From Apiotrichum sp. Y4204 (Eukaryota; Basidiomycota; Tremellomycetes; Trichosporonales; Trichosporonaceae), in assembly GCA_025531455.1 (NCBI GenBank), contig JAMYHL010000007.1:866396-930395 (forward strand): a DNA stretch of 64,000 nt, read 5' to 3'. A program made the translations under genes and the position numbers. The notes below the pieces were generated by a model. It made no database searches, had not been told where the DNA came from, and saw only the letters and a program-made list of their open reading frames with translations. Below, piece after piece: positions 1-11,640 of this stretch. Within the stretch, counting starts at the first letter, position 1. Each line of letters begins with the position of its first letter.

Positions 1-852
1 GCGCGTCGATTGCGGCGCGAACCAATTCCTTGTTTTTGCGAGACATGTCGGAGCAGAGCAGGATACGCACTTTCAGACTCATCTCTCTGCAACAGCACAT
101 ACCGCGGCCCGCGCGCACTCGTTCCCAGCTTCACAGCAGCCATTGCACGGGGCGTCGTTGTTACCTACTGCTTCTTGGCCGACAAGGCTGTCCCCTGGAT
201 TTCTGACATTCCTCAACATCCGTCGTCGAAACCTCAGATTATTTACAGAAGTGGCTGGCTTGCCGCCTCCACCATGCATGTGCTACTATCGTGAAATACA
301 ATTGTCTGGCCGGGCGACAGTATCCCTGCCGCAGCGCGGGCTGACTGACCCACAATCTATTCGGCGATCCCTATACCCCTCTTTCCATCCGCAGGCCGGT
401 GATCGGCACTACGCCGTCGCTGCAATTAAAAAACGCCACACAGGCGTCGTCTCTTCGGTTCGCTTGAGTCGTCGAGGTCATGATCGAGGTCGTGAGGTTT
501 CGTCAACCGCGGCAAGGCCGGCTTCAACAGCCTCGGGTTCGTTTCCTATTGTGCTGTTACCTGAGAGGCTGCGAGTCCAGTCTTCACCCCCGGCGGAAAG
601 ATTGGTCGGTTTGGCTAGTGCAAAGGCCGCGTGTCCCTCGCACTATGGTCGTCCCAGCCAACATGTTCGTCCAAGACATGGAAGCCGGCGTACTGGTAGT
701 ACTCCTCGTCTAATGTAGCGCCAAATGCTGCGCCGAGAGGGTTGATGCCACTCCGTTCCTGCCAGTGCTCATGCTCGGGACATAGGCAGTCGCGCGAGGG
801 AGGCACGCCTTGCCCAAACCGCATTTCCTCCATGATGTCCCCAAAGCGCGCT
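1..852. other. Left-edge region without a supportable gene
   Basis: No open frame here has recognisable domains, plausible splice partners or a convincing start. It lies directly 3' of the Cdc7-like gene, which ends at 853 on the minus strand, so part of it is probably that gene's 3' UTR. A gene extending in from the left cannot be excluded. Confidence 0.5.
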
Positions 853-2992
853 TTATCTGTGGCGTGTCAGCCCACCATTGCACCCGAGACACCTACGAGT
901 TCCGTCCGCGGCAACAACGTGCAGGTGGCCGCACTTGCCATCCGTGGGGTCCAGTAGTTCATCCGGCCCGTCGTCAGCTGGGTCCCCTAGGAATCGATGA
1001 CGCAGCGCAACTGCCGCCGTCGCACGTGTCGTAGAGTCCAGGCGCAGAAGACGCAAGCAAAGGTCAAGGGCAGCGTCAATCTGAGTGATGTGTTCCAGCG
1101 CTTCTTGAGGTGTCGGGTTCGGTTGATGCGGTGTGTAGAGATCCGGATTAAGACGAAGAATCAGTGCCGCCAGTGAATCCGGAGGATTATCCACAGTGGG
1201 CACATTAGTCATTATCGTGCGATCTGGGGTTAGGACATGGATTGCCGGCTAAACGAGGCTCACTATGCAGCATTGCGCATCGTTCCATTGCGCCACGTCC
1301 AAAGACAGCGGCAATCTCCATTAGGCCCTCCACATCATCGGTGGAGTTAAAGATCGGGAACTTGTGAGCGAGGATGGACAATAGCATGATACCGGCAGAC
1401 CATATGTCAATCGCCATGGTTTGGTCCGGACACTTGAGCAGCACCTCGGGTGCGCGGAAGCCTCGAGTGCCAGCGCGATTAGTCTTGATCGGCGGTCGGC
1501 TGTCTTCCTGGCGGAAACCAATGCGGCCTTCACCAGATTTGGCGCGTTTCCGGGCGTCGTAGACTGCTTGTTCCACGGTGACCGTTTCACTAGTTTTGGT
1601 GCGGACGCCATGGAGAGCTGCACGCGTGGCGGGCTCGTGTTGACATGTGGCACGACGAGGTGGTGTGTACCGCTCGGCCAAACCGAAATCGACAAGGACT
1701 CCATGTCCGCTGGCATAGTCGAAGAGGAAGTTTGCGGGTTTGACGTCGCGATGGATGATACCACGCGAGTGAATGTCTTTGAGTCCGCGCAACAGACAAG
1801 TCATGTACTGCTTGATTTTTGGGGGGTCCATCAGGCGGTAGAAGTAACGGAAGTCGTCCGACTGGTGATATGGGAGCACGATCACAACTTGGTCCTCGTC
1901 TCTAAACGCCCCGATGAGCGGCGACACATGTCGACAGCCGCGTAGGTTTTCAAGGATGGAGAGTTCGTTCTCGATTCGTGATGGTGAGCTCGTGACAAGA
2001 ATCTTCTTCAGCGCAATCTTGATCGTAGACGGTTCGTACGGATCGGTAGCTGAATCCTCGCACCACGACTTGTTGTCATGAAGGTTGTGGAGGACGTCTT
2101 GAGCTAGGTACACGGATGAGAACGTTCCTTCTCCCAGCCTATCGACGACACGATACCGATAACTTCGAAGAGTCTGATTGTAGAGACCTTTTATCGTATA
2201 CAGGCTCTGAATGTCACGCTTGACGGCCGTCCGCTCCAGCCACGGTCGATGGTCCATTTCGTACTCATCAGAGTCGCCCGAGTGATAGCTCTCTGGCTCG
2301 TCGTAATCCTCGTCCTCCTCCATATCCTCATCGCCATCTTCACCGTTCTCTGCGACAAACATCTCCTCCTTGGAGAGACGGCCCTCGAGAACGCGCGTCA
2401 TGTGATCGGATGTACTGCGAGTTGTCCTGGTGTCCGCATCTGCTCGCCGCGCAGACGTCCGTGATGGCCCGGCCTTTGGAGTCGTCTCCTTGTTGCCGTC
2501 TTCGCCGCCGCCCGGTGTATCTGGATCCCTGATGTACTCCATCCAAAAGTTGTTCGCCTCAGGGGTGCCCGGCGCCGCGTCCTCGTCCATGTTGGCGTCC
2601 TGGTGTTTGGCTGCCATGTTCGTTTGGCTGTCGGCCTCATCGCCACCGACCACTATCCCTGGCGTGCCCGACGTCAAAACCTCGTCCTCAACGTAGAACA
2701 TGTTGCCCTCGGCCGGGGCACGGTCCATGTCCGCATCGCCGTCGCTGTCCTCGGCATTGAACATATGTCGTGTGTCTTCCCCGCCTTCCCTCAGCCTTCC
2801 CTCCTGCTCGTCGTGCTCGCGCGTCTGTATCTGTTCGGAAAATAGGATGCTTCCCGCCTCGCCCGTCTCGCTCGTGGCCGTAGTCAAAGCCTGTGATGGC
2901 GGCGGCGCAGCGTCACATTGTTCGCCCTCTTCTGCCGTTGTTGCTGCCGGTGGTGTTGGGGGAAGTTGTTGGTCCCGTGATGCTGAAGACAT
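853..2992 (-). CDS. CDC7: Cdc7-like serine/threonine kinase (DDK catalytic subunit)
   Basis: Exons 2992-1264 and 1223-853 (40-nt intron) give 699 aa. The first ATG of the open frame is at 2992; codons upstream are open but lack ATG. Residues 1 to about 270 are acidic and low-complexity. The kinase domain starts near residue 276 with a GEGTFSSVYLA glycine loop, then IALKK lysine, HRDVKPAN catalytic loop (about 413), DFG (about 434) and GTRGFRAPEVLL. A long basic insert between DFG and APE is a hallmark of Cdc7/Hsk1. Known members bind a Dbf4-type activator and phosphorylate Mcm2-7 to fire replication origins in the nucleus. The second exon restores the last helix of the kinase fold (RLLRLDSTTRATA), which supports the intron. 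The C-terminus has an unusual Cys/His cluster (CGHLH...CLGC). It is divergent from the cystathionine beta-synthase gene. Confidence 0.9.
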
Positions 2993-4636
2993 TGGCGAAG
3001 AAGTGGATGGGAGGAAAAGGGTATCAGTCGGAGTGGTTGCCGCCGTCGTGGCTATCGTAGAGGAGTGGTGCGCAGCGTGTCGTTGGAAGTTGTTGTATGC
3101 TGTTGAAGTTGAATGTTGAATGCTATGTTTTGAAGAGCTGTGACTGTCAACAACAAATCGCTCCGCTCCAGGGTACGGGTCCAACCAGATCGGGTTGACC
3201 AGAGTTGACTGTGTGCATCTGTATGCATCTGCCAAGGTCAGGCGCGTGCCCAGACGCGTGTTGGTGCGTGCACGCGCACCATGCACAGACCTACAGACGG
3301 CACATCATTATGTAAACATCCGGATTCCCACCAAGCAAAAACTTTATGCTTCCGTGGACCGCAGAAAAGGCCTGTCCCCCGTGCACAGGCCAGAACGCCG
3401 CCGATCCCGGCCATCCCCGGCTCGCCACCGTGTTTGGAGCGTGACGTCATTTTGATCCCAAGTTGGCCCGAACAATGGTGTCGAGGGGAGCACGGACCGT
3501 TCAGGACGTCCAGGTCTACTTCATCTGCTTCGCGTTCGATTTCTCTCGAGCATCCTCACTCTGCGTATTTGCCGAGATATATCGGAATCACCTCTCGAGA
3601 AACGTTTTTGAAACGCCCTCCACGCCCTCCACGGCTTCCAGTCGCTTTGAGATTCGCCCCACATTGCTGTTAACCGCTGCTGTACGCACACCAACCCGAA
3701 GATCCGATGACCTAAGAGTTAATGAACGTGGGCTCGACCCACAGATCTGGTTGATCCTTTTAGCGTGTTCTCTGATCTCCGAATTGTCCAAGCTGGACCT
3801 GGCGGAGGGGAACGTTGATCCGGATGTAGCACCAGAGTAGAATGCCTCCACGGGCGTTCCTGTGATTGAGTCCAACCTGCACCAATTTGATCTTCACATT
3901 CCTGTTGACGATCAAGGGGCGCCGATCTGAACAATGGCCTACAAGGTTGCAATCGCGGCCTCAGATCCGGCGTCCCCACGAAATTGTCGATCTGGTGGAT
4001 CAATCTATGGGTTAAGCTTGGGGGGCTTCCTCTTTTGGCCGTAGTGACTAAGCTTGGGGGGGATTCCGCTCCCTGCTGTAGTGGCTACGTAATCCGGCCG
4101 GATCCTGACCTGGACAGAGCATGGGATCGTTCGAGACCATGCTGATCGTCGCCGAGCCTCCGGGCCGCCGAGGCACCAAAACTGCGCGTCCCCAGAGGCG
4201 CAGAGCTTGAGGATCCTGCTCCGCTTGCATCGGACTTGTGCGAACCACAAACCACGTTACCCACGGCCGTGTGCCGAACCGACCTGCGGAGATTATTATT
4301 TCGCACAGCTGTTGTACCAGCTGTATCAGCTGTGTCAGATCTTGCCCGAGAATTTGTTATCTGGCCCGCTGAGCGGGCAGAGAGCCGGGAGGCGCCATGC
4401 GAGGCAGAGCAGTGCGTCCGAGGGTGGAGGTCCATGCATGCAGTACAGCCAAGCCGCGGTGCCGCGCTATGCGCGCAGTGGGGATCCGACAACGCGATTG
4501 ATCATGCTGCTCTCAAATTTCTGGGCAGTGGCCAAGTTTCGCCTTTTTTTGTTCATCAACAACACCCTCATCCCACTCTGCTTCGGCTGCCATTCTCCTC
4601 TCTCCTCCATTCCCACCACCGCACGCGACGACCACC
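2993..4636. other. Divergent intergenic region between kinase and CBS genes
   Basis: This 1.6-kb stretch separates two divergently transcribed genes and should carry both promoters. I see no supportable gene. It contains an imperfect tandem duplication at 4013-4086 and a pyrimidine-rich tract at about 4590-4620 just before the CBS start codon, typical of fungal transcription start regions. Confidence 0.5.
4013..4086. repeat. Imperfect tandem duplication, two units of about 37 bp
   Basis: Two adjacent units both start with TAAGCTTGGGGGG and end near GTAGTGRC. They occupy about 4013-4048 and 4049-4086 and differ mainly in the middle. The pair lies in the divergent promoter region. Function is unknown. 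Confidence 0.55.
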
Positions 4637-6485
4637 ATGGCGACTGAGATTGAGAACACGCACCACTGGAAGGGCGTCCTGAGCTCTGCGCTCGACGCCG
4701 TCGGACACACGCCCCTTGTCCGCCTCGACCGCATCGCCAAGCAGGAGGGCCTCAAGTGCAACCTCCGTGAGTGGCCGCTGTTCAGCCACGAGTAGCGACG
4801 AAAGCTGACCTCATAGTGGGCAAGCCCGAGTACATGTCTGTCGGCGGCAGTGTCAAGGACCGGATTGCTAAGGTGTGTGAGAATTTCTGATGCGAGCTTG
4901 AAAGGGGACTGGAGGCGTGCGCGCCTCGCCATTCGTCCCCGTGCACAAACGGAGATGCCGTGACTGTTCTTTCAGCCGAGGAGTCCCTGCAAGCGAGCAA
5001 CACCGCATTACCGTGCTTGGGATCGAAATTGACAGCGTAGCGCATGGTCGAGCACGCCGAGAAGGAGGGTGTCCTCATTCCTGGACAGAGCGTTGTGATT
5101 GAGCCGACCAGTGAGTGCCGTGGCGTCAGGATGCAGCTGTCCACATGACACTGACAATCAGGCGGTAACACCGGTATCGGCCTTGCCCTCGCGTGTGCCA
5201 TTAAGGGCTACAAGTGCATCATCACCCTGCCCGCGAAGATGAGCCTGGAGAAGGAGGTCATGCTGCGTGCCCTTGGCGCCCAGATTGTGCGCACACCGTG
5301 AGTTCTCTTGGTACCGCTTTCTGGAGCTACGCTGACATTACAGGACCGAGGCTGCGTGAGTTGAAGCAACAGCAATGAAGGAGAAATCACTGACCCAGCC
5401 AGCTTTGACAGCCCAGTCAGCCACATTGGTGAGTGGCAGAGCTGAGAATCATCTTGGTAGCCATACTGACTCTTCAGGCATTGCCAAGAAGCTCCGTGAC
5501 ACGATCCCCGGCGGTGTCATCCTCGACCAGTACTCGAACCCCCAGAACCCTCTCGCCCACTTCTTCGGAACATACGGAGAGATTGCTGTGAGTTGAAATC
5601 ATGTGCACGGAGGAGGCAGAGACTGCACAGAGGAGCATAGATGCGCACTATGGCAGAATGCTGCTGCGCAAACGCTGCAGAGTGTCGTCGTGAATCCATG
5701 TTTAGTCGCCATTGCGCGCTCCCGTCTCTGGGACGTCTTTGTGAACCAAAGTCACATCATGTCACCTAATCCGGAAGGAACGCGGGAATTTGCAGACGCT
5801 AACGTTATCAGTACGCGCTCAAGACGTCTGATCTTCCCCGCAAGGACATTGCGCTTCTCGTTGCTGGTGCAGGCACCGGCGGCACTATCACCGGCCTTGC
5901 CCGTGCTCAGCGTCAGGCGGAGGAGGAGGAGGGTGTTCGCCGTGCCACGATCGTTGCCTGTGACCCTGTCGGTTCGATTCTTGGCGGTGGCGAGGTCGGC
6001 GCGTACGAGGTTGAGGGTATTGGATATGTGAGCAGACTGATACTGAGGCTTGCGCTGGCGATTCCTGACACACGCAGGATTTCTTCCCCGAGGTTCTTGA
6101 CCCCAAGCCACCCCTGATCGACGAGTGGATGAAGACGAATGACGACGAGTCGTTTGCGGCGTGCAAGCGCGTTATTGGCACAGAGGGATTGTTCGTCGGC
6201 GGTTCGTCCGGAACCGCGCTTGCCGGCACTCTGCGGTACCTCAAGTCGGAGGCGGGCAAGGCAATTGCCGAGGACGAGAAGGCGAACGTTGTCGTCATCC
6301 TGCCGGACGGCGTGCGGAACTACATGTCCAAGCCGTGGTTCCTCGAGCAGCCGGAGAACGCCGCCGCCAAGGAGTTTGAGGACGAGATCCGCAAGGCGAT
6401 CGGCCGCGACCTCGACGACGTGTACGGCGAGCGTGCCGCGAACGGCGCGAACGGCGCGAACGGCACCTCCACCACCCAGAACTAA
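4637..6485 (+). CDS. CYS4: Cystathionine beta-synthase, catalytic core only
   Basis: Nine exons: 4637-4766, 4817-4872, 5041-5110, 5162-5297, 5344-5355, 5403-5428, 5478-5587, 5812-6027, 6078-6485. Together they encode 387 aa. The enzyme condenses serine and homocysteine to cystathionine (transsulfuration) using PLP. Visible motifs in order: GGSVKDRIA with the PLP lysine (Lys57), [16 protein letters not shown], the [10 protein letters not shown] phosphate loop, GGSSGTA, and [11 protein letters not shown], which is diagnostic of CBS rather than plain cysteine synthase. The ATG has an ACCATGG context. The protein stops after the catalytic fold plus an Ala/Asn/Gly-rich tail, so the C-terminal paired CBS (Bateman) domain of the roughly 507-aa yeast enzyme is absent. 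Exon 5 is only 12 nt. The residues before GGSVK read YMSV where family members usually have a Pro. Confidence 0.93.
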
Positions 6486-7177
6486 ATTTTCCAAGCATCA
6501 GCACTAACGGGCAGGCCCGCCCCCCTCGCTGGCGCCCGGATACCTCTCCCCACGTGTAGAACGTTGTTGTTGTGTATACCGGTAGAGCACAGGCACAGGT
6601 ACAGGCATATAACCAAACGCATGATATTGTTTTATTATCGCTCGAGAAGATGGGAATCCGAGGAAGCCTGAGAGGACGATCGTTTTGGCTGGTTTGCGAC
6701 GGGGAGGGAGGCTGCAAGCAGAGGCAGCTACGAATGTTTGAGTAGCAGAACAACTCACACTATTCTGACTGATCTGCATGATCTGTCGATATCAAAAATC
6801 AAAGAGGTAGCGTCGATAAGCTGCCAGGTGATCGTGATCCTCCGATCGCCAGGCACTATCACACGACTATCGACGTCTAGCGTGCGCCACACCAAGATAT
6901 CGATATCAGATACACACTCCTCTCGGCATCTACCTCAGCCGCAACGTCCTATCACTGCTCTTTATGCTCACTAGTCACCGATTCCGGATGATTGTGATGA
7001 GGAGATGGCTCTGGGCATAGCTGAGCACCAAGCACGTCAGGTTCCGAATCCCTCAATTCCAGATCCCAACTTCACCCCTTTCCCCGTTCGATCCTTCGCG
7101 CGTCCGCTCAATCATCTACGTTTGTCTATTGGGCCGCGAACTTCACGCACACCGAAAAAGAGATGCTCTGAGAGCAC
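6486..7177. other. Intergenic region between CBS gene and Ala tRNA
   Basis: Probably the CBS 3' UTR and spacer. No gene is seen. A run of A on the plus strand at about 7156-7160 (T5 on the minus strand) lies just downstream of the minus-strand tRNA and fits a Pol III terminator. Confidence 0.5.
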
Positions 7178-7269
7178 TGGACGAGTTAGGAATCGAACCA
7201 AAGACCTTGTCAAGATAAGATGTTCTTGTTCTTGCTAATGACACGCTCTACCAACTGAGCTACACGCCC
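7178..7269 (-). tRNA. tRNA-Ala(AGC) with a 19-nt intron
   Basis: The cloverleaf folds by eye: acceptor GGGCGTG/CTCGTCC, anticodon stem TGTCA/TGACA, loop TTAGCA then a 19-nt intron, T-loop TTCGATT and discriminator A. The mature form is 73 nt. The G3-U70 pair, the universal Ala identity element, is present. The intron sits one base 3' of the anticodon, as in nuclear tRNAs. A T5 terminator follows on the minus strand. The sequence, intron included, matches the copy at 39976-40067. Confidence 0.95.
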
Positions 7270-7881
7270 GGACACGCCGTTTTTTCCGGCCGCCTTGCCG
7301 CCTGCCGTGGTCCACTATGGCGCGTGATGGCGGACTTGATGATGGCCGTACGACGTGGAGCAAAGGCCAAGCAACAGGATAGCCGAGAGGAGCACCTGGA
7401 GCAGTGGTCACGGAGCTCACGGAGACAAGGCTCGCCGGTCATCCTCATCTGGTCAGAGCAGAGGTAAACCCCTCATCTGCCACACGACACTGGCACTCCA
7501 CTGCTCCTCGTCACTTTTCAGTACACTCCATCGATACTTCTTCTCTGACGTCTCTGATCCTCTTCCTTCAGGCGTCTGATCACGTCTGCAATCTTTTATA
7601 AGCTGGGATGTACGGAAGTGGGTTTCGAGGACTGAGGTCTCAAGGTCAACCAACGGCAGAGGTCTCGGATCTGAGAAATAGGCACGCAAGTGATTTAGGC
7701 ATGCTGGTGGGTGTTTTCGAATTAGGTGTGGCTGATGACCTCATCCAAAAAAGTCCAACAACGTTCAGATCGAGCCGAAAGCCGGAGGGACCTGACCGGT
7801 CGTCGAGGTTTGAAGTGTTAACTCTGTCTTCTTCATCAAGAGCAGCTGACCATCGTGGCTCCACACCAACTTCCTTTTACC
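7270..7881. other. Intergenic region upstream of the flavoenzyme gene
   Basis: Six hundred bases between the Ala tRNA and the next start codon, expected to hold the promoter of the flavoenzyme gene. I see no supportable gene or clear regulatory motif. Confidence 0.4.
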
Positions 7882-10626
7882 ATGTCGTACGCTGCCGCCC
7901 TTCGCGCCCGATATCCCCTCAAGCCTGCGACCACGGCGGTGGACCACCTCGTCGTCGGCGGCGGCGTGATCGGGCTCGCTGTTGCCGCCGGGCTGGTGAA
8001 TACCGCTGGAGACCGGACGACGTTTGTCGTTGAGCGCAGGAAATTGGTATGTCCCCATGGATGTTTTGAGTGGTTTTGGTGCTTACGGACAGTGCAGCTC
8101 GGGCAGGAAAATACGTGAGTTGCCTACGTTGCCTTCGTTGTCTTTGCTTTAGCTTGGAAAGTCTTGGGCGAGAAGCAGACTGGACCATGAACCACTGGAC
8201 CCGACCGGTCATCCTCGTCGTATATCTACTCCACAAGAACAGAGCTGGGCCCCGTTTTCGAGACCGGAAGACTGACTGACAGTGCACGTAACTCGGAGGT
8301 GATCCATTCTGGTGAGTGCCGTCTCTCCTTTGTGGGCTGCGGGGCAGATGTCTCCTTTCCCTCCATCTGTGCCCAGGTTGCAACGCTTCCAACCTTTTCC
8401 TCGTTACGGCTAGTGTCGTCTAAACAGCGGCAGCGGTGTGAGGGGTTCAAGCCGACTGGGTGAAGGCCCCTCGGCAACACCGAGTCCTGTCAACGACAGC
8501 TTTCGGATTGGACTGATGGGGCCCGTCTCCTCAAACCGCTGTCGCCCTGCACCAAACATCTGACATACAGGCATATACTACCCGGTCGGCTCGCTCAAGT
8601 CGGACCTCTGCATCCGCGGCCGGGATCTTCTGTACCGCCGCTGCGAGACTCTCGGCATTCCGTTCAAGAAGACTCAGAAGGTGTGTATAAGGGAAGTGGG
8701 TTGGTGACAGAATCGGCGTGTTGGTCTACGCCTTCGCATTGCCTCCGGCGTTCGCTGGGAGAACTACAATGTAAATGCGCAGGCCCGAACAGGAGAAAAC
8801 AGAGGTGACTGCTTCTCCCATCGCAGACGCGTGCAACTGGATTATTGAGACCGTGGCTATCATGTGATGTGGGCTCGCTTCAGAATCAGATTGCTGTTTA
8901 CACCCCATGACGCATTTTAGGCGAGGGGACGTTGAGCTTCGAAAACAGAGACTTGGAATGGAGTGCCATACTTGACATAAAGTTCCCGCTGACCCCAGCT
9001 CATCGTCGCCACCGACAAGGACCAGATCCCCTACCTAAACGGTCTCTCGACGCACTCGCAGCACAAGTCGTTTCTCACCGGCCGCACCCATGTGGCGACA
9101 GGGGCGAACACTGTGATCCCGGCGCACTTCATTTCGGGCGATGAGGCGCGGCAGATGGAGCCGGACCTCTCGCCGGAGGTGTGCGCCGCCCTCCTCGTGA
9201 CCGAGACGGGCATTGTCGACTCGGCCGCACTCGTCGACTCACTAGCACGCGAGGTGACCGAGGAAGACTACCTCGAGACCGCGGGCGGTGTAGACCCCTC
9301 GGGTGCCGGCGCCGCTGTGCGCGTTGGCGTCGGACTTGATAACCACTCGTTCCACCGCGGCGAGGGCATCATCGTGAACGGCACGCGCGTTGTGCGCATC
9401 GATCCCGAAGAGGGCGGACAGGGATGGATCGTCCAGCTCGAGACGGGATGGGAGGGTTTGCCTGACGGCGAGCGCGGCGAGATCGAGGCGGTGCGCGCCG
9501 AGGTCGTCATCAACGCTGCGGGTCTCAATTCCGCTAGTCTTGTCGAGCAGCTCTTGCCCGAGAAGGAGCGGACCGGAATCTGGGTATCGAAGGGTGAGTG
9601 CGGGATCTGCGATATGCGAGAACAGCCGCAATGGGTGGCAACAAGTTGCTTGGCAACGCGTTCCTCACATGACCTCTGGAGCACGGACCCCGAAATGCCC
9701 GATACTGACACCCAGGCAACTACATGAAGTACAAGGGCCCAGGGGTGGAGAACATCCAACGCCTGATCTACCCGTGTCCGTCGCGCAGCCTCGACTCATT
9801 GGGAACGCATCTGGTGAGTGTGGCTTGTAAGCGTGGGAGTCAGGCACTGCGAGCCGGGAATGGAAACGCAATGCGAGATCGCCCGGAGTTCGCGCGGACG
9901 CCAGCATCGTGTCGGTGGCGTTTGCGATTGTTGTGTTTTTGCGGCGTGGCGAATCGTCGCTGTTGCAGTAATCTCGAACCGCGAGGCGAGCGTGAGTCGG
10001 CTCTCTCCCTCGTTGTTGCGCCGAGATGGACTCTGCGATGCAACTTCCAGTGTTCTTGAACGCATGGAGGACGAGCGCACGGTTCGCCCTTGGCTGCTGC
10101 CGATCCCAATGCTTGGAATGAGTCCATGCGAACAATGGACTCCCAGTGCGCCTGTGCGGCGCATAACAATAAGCTGTCAACACACCCAACGGACGATCAC
10201 TAACTGCAGACTCTGGATCTCGACGGGAATATCCGATTTGGTCCTGACGTCGAGGCGCTAGGCGACGCGGCCCGCTCGGCTGCCAACCCAGACTACTGGG
10301 AGGAACATCTCGCACCGTCGGATGCACAACTCGAATCCATCGGCCGCGCTGCGCAACTGTACCTGCCCGGCATCGACCCTGCGCTTCTCACGCCGGACTA
10401 TGCCGGCTTCAGGCCCAACATTGCTCCGCCTGGCTCGGGCTTCTTCGACTTTTGCATCCGCCACCGTGCCGATCGCCGTGGACTGGTAGACCTGCTCGGG
10501 TTTGCGAGCCCCGGTCTGACGTCGGCGCTGGCGACGGGTGAACGCGTCGCGCGTCTTGTCCGCCGCGACATCCACCGTGTGCGCAGCGGAAGCATCGAGT
10601 CGCAGAACGAGGGGTGGGATCTATGA
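7882..10626 (+). CDS. L-2-hydroxyglutarate dehydrogenase-like FAD oxidoreductase
   Basis: Seven exons: 7882-8046, 8098-8114, 8283-8311, 8571-8680, 8999-9593, 9716-9813, 10210-10626. They encode 476 aa. Family members oxidise L-2-hydroxyglutarate to 2-oxoglutarate with FAD, usually in mitochondria. The FAD-binding dinucleotide fold is at the N-terminus (VVGGGVIGLAVA, Gly26-Gly31). The family signature ARNSEVIHSGIYYP is assembled across three exon junctions, which strongly supports the splicing. Further hallmarks are VINAAGLNS, a G-NYMKYKG motif near the active site and FGPDVEAL. I see no obvious mitochondrial presequence, only a short basic N-terminus (ALRARYPLKP). Exon 2 is 17 nt. The substrate assignment is by family resemblance; another 2-hydroxyacid or D-amino-acid-oxidase-like role is possible but less likely. 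Confidence 0.88.
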
Positions 10627-11640
10627 TCTATGGTCCTGTGAATGGGATCGAGTCAAACGCTTGGTGCTAAGGTGTGGGGCAAATGGGGCGTTGACGTCAT
10701 AGGCGTTGGGTCGCACGAGACCCAAAACGGGATGGTCGATGGAGGCTGGCCGTCCGGGTCGATGCAACCGCCCGTGCCAGAGCCAAAGTTAATGCAGCCC
10801 TGCTCAAACGAGTCACTAAGCGCAGGCGCTGGAGCGTGAGTACAAAGAGGAGTATTAAAAGAAGCAAGACTATCTATCCCGTTGCCCAATCTGCATTGCG
10901 TTGTCGAGTCACGTGCCACAGGCGATTAGGGGGCGATTAGATTGACGGCGAGCCCCGAACGATGGATTGCCACTTGGCCGCCCGCGGCCCAAGGAGCTGC
11001 CAATGTGACAAGTTGCAACAATCCGTGGTCAGATGACCTGGTCGTCCAAGCCCAAACCAAATCCTATCGTATGGTTCTCTCTCCCCTCTTGCGCAGGCTG
11101 CGCGGCCCGAGGTGGAACGAGGTGCACCTATTGTTGCTGTATTGCACTTTCAAGGCAGGCCGGGGGCGTCGTAGGCGATGACTGTGCACGGTATGGTAGG
11201 AACCCAGAGGCCGGCAAGGCGGACAGCGATCGTGCGCTTGTCGCTCCTCGCCGCCCAGCCCAGAGATGTGCAGCTCCCAAGCAGAACAGACCAGTCCCCC
11301 TCTTGCCCAGCTTGCCCAGCACCCACACGAGCGCTCTACGCTAGCTGCACTACGGTATACAGCCTATGGCCCAGCCGAAACGGACAGCCACAATCCCGGT
11401 CTCACCGTCTCGCCGCGGGCGCACCTCGCGCTACACCTACGTGCTTGCTTCCTTCGGTTGCTTACACGAGAGAGCCCTACGATCACAGCCTGTTCCCAGA
11501 CACGTATATAAGCAGACGACGCGCGCCGTCTATTGTTGCATCCACTCTCCCCCCCAGCTTGCTCAGCACCAGCTCCCAACGTCAACGCCCACATCTCGTA
11601 GTCACTTCTTACCCACCTTAACCCGTCCCAAACCGCAATC
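10627..11640. other. Intergenic region with promoter of the small Cys/His gene
   Basis: About 1 kb. It contains a CACGTG E-box near 10911-10916, a TATA box at 11505-11512 and a pyrimidine-rich stretch from about 11530 to the start codon. No coding region is supportable. Confidence 0.5.
11505..11512 (+). promoter_or_regulatory. TATA box of the small Cys/His protein gene
   Basis: TATATAAG lies 129 nt upstream of the ATG at 11641 and is followed by a long C/T-rich leader. This is the clearest TATA element in the window. Confidence 0.55.

Noticed and set aside
143..718. Plus-strand open frame of 191 codons at the left edge
   Set aside because: No recognisable domain, no start context and composition like random GC-rich sequence.
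3463..3840. Plus-strand 125-codon frame in the CDC7-CYS4 spacer
   Set aside because: No domain and no splice partners; it sits in a likely promoter.
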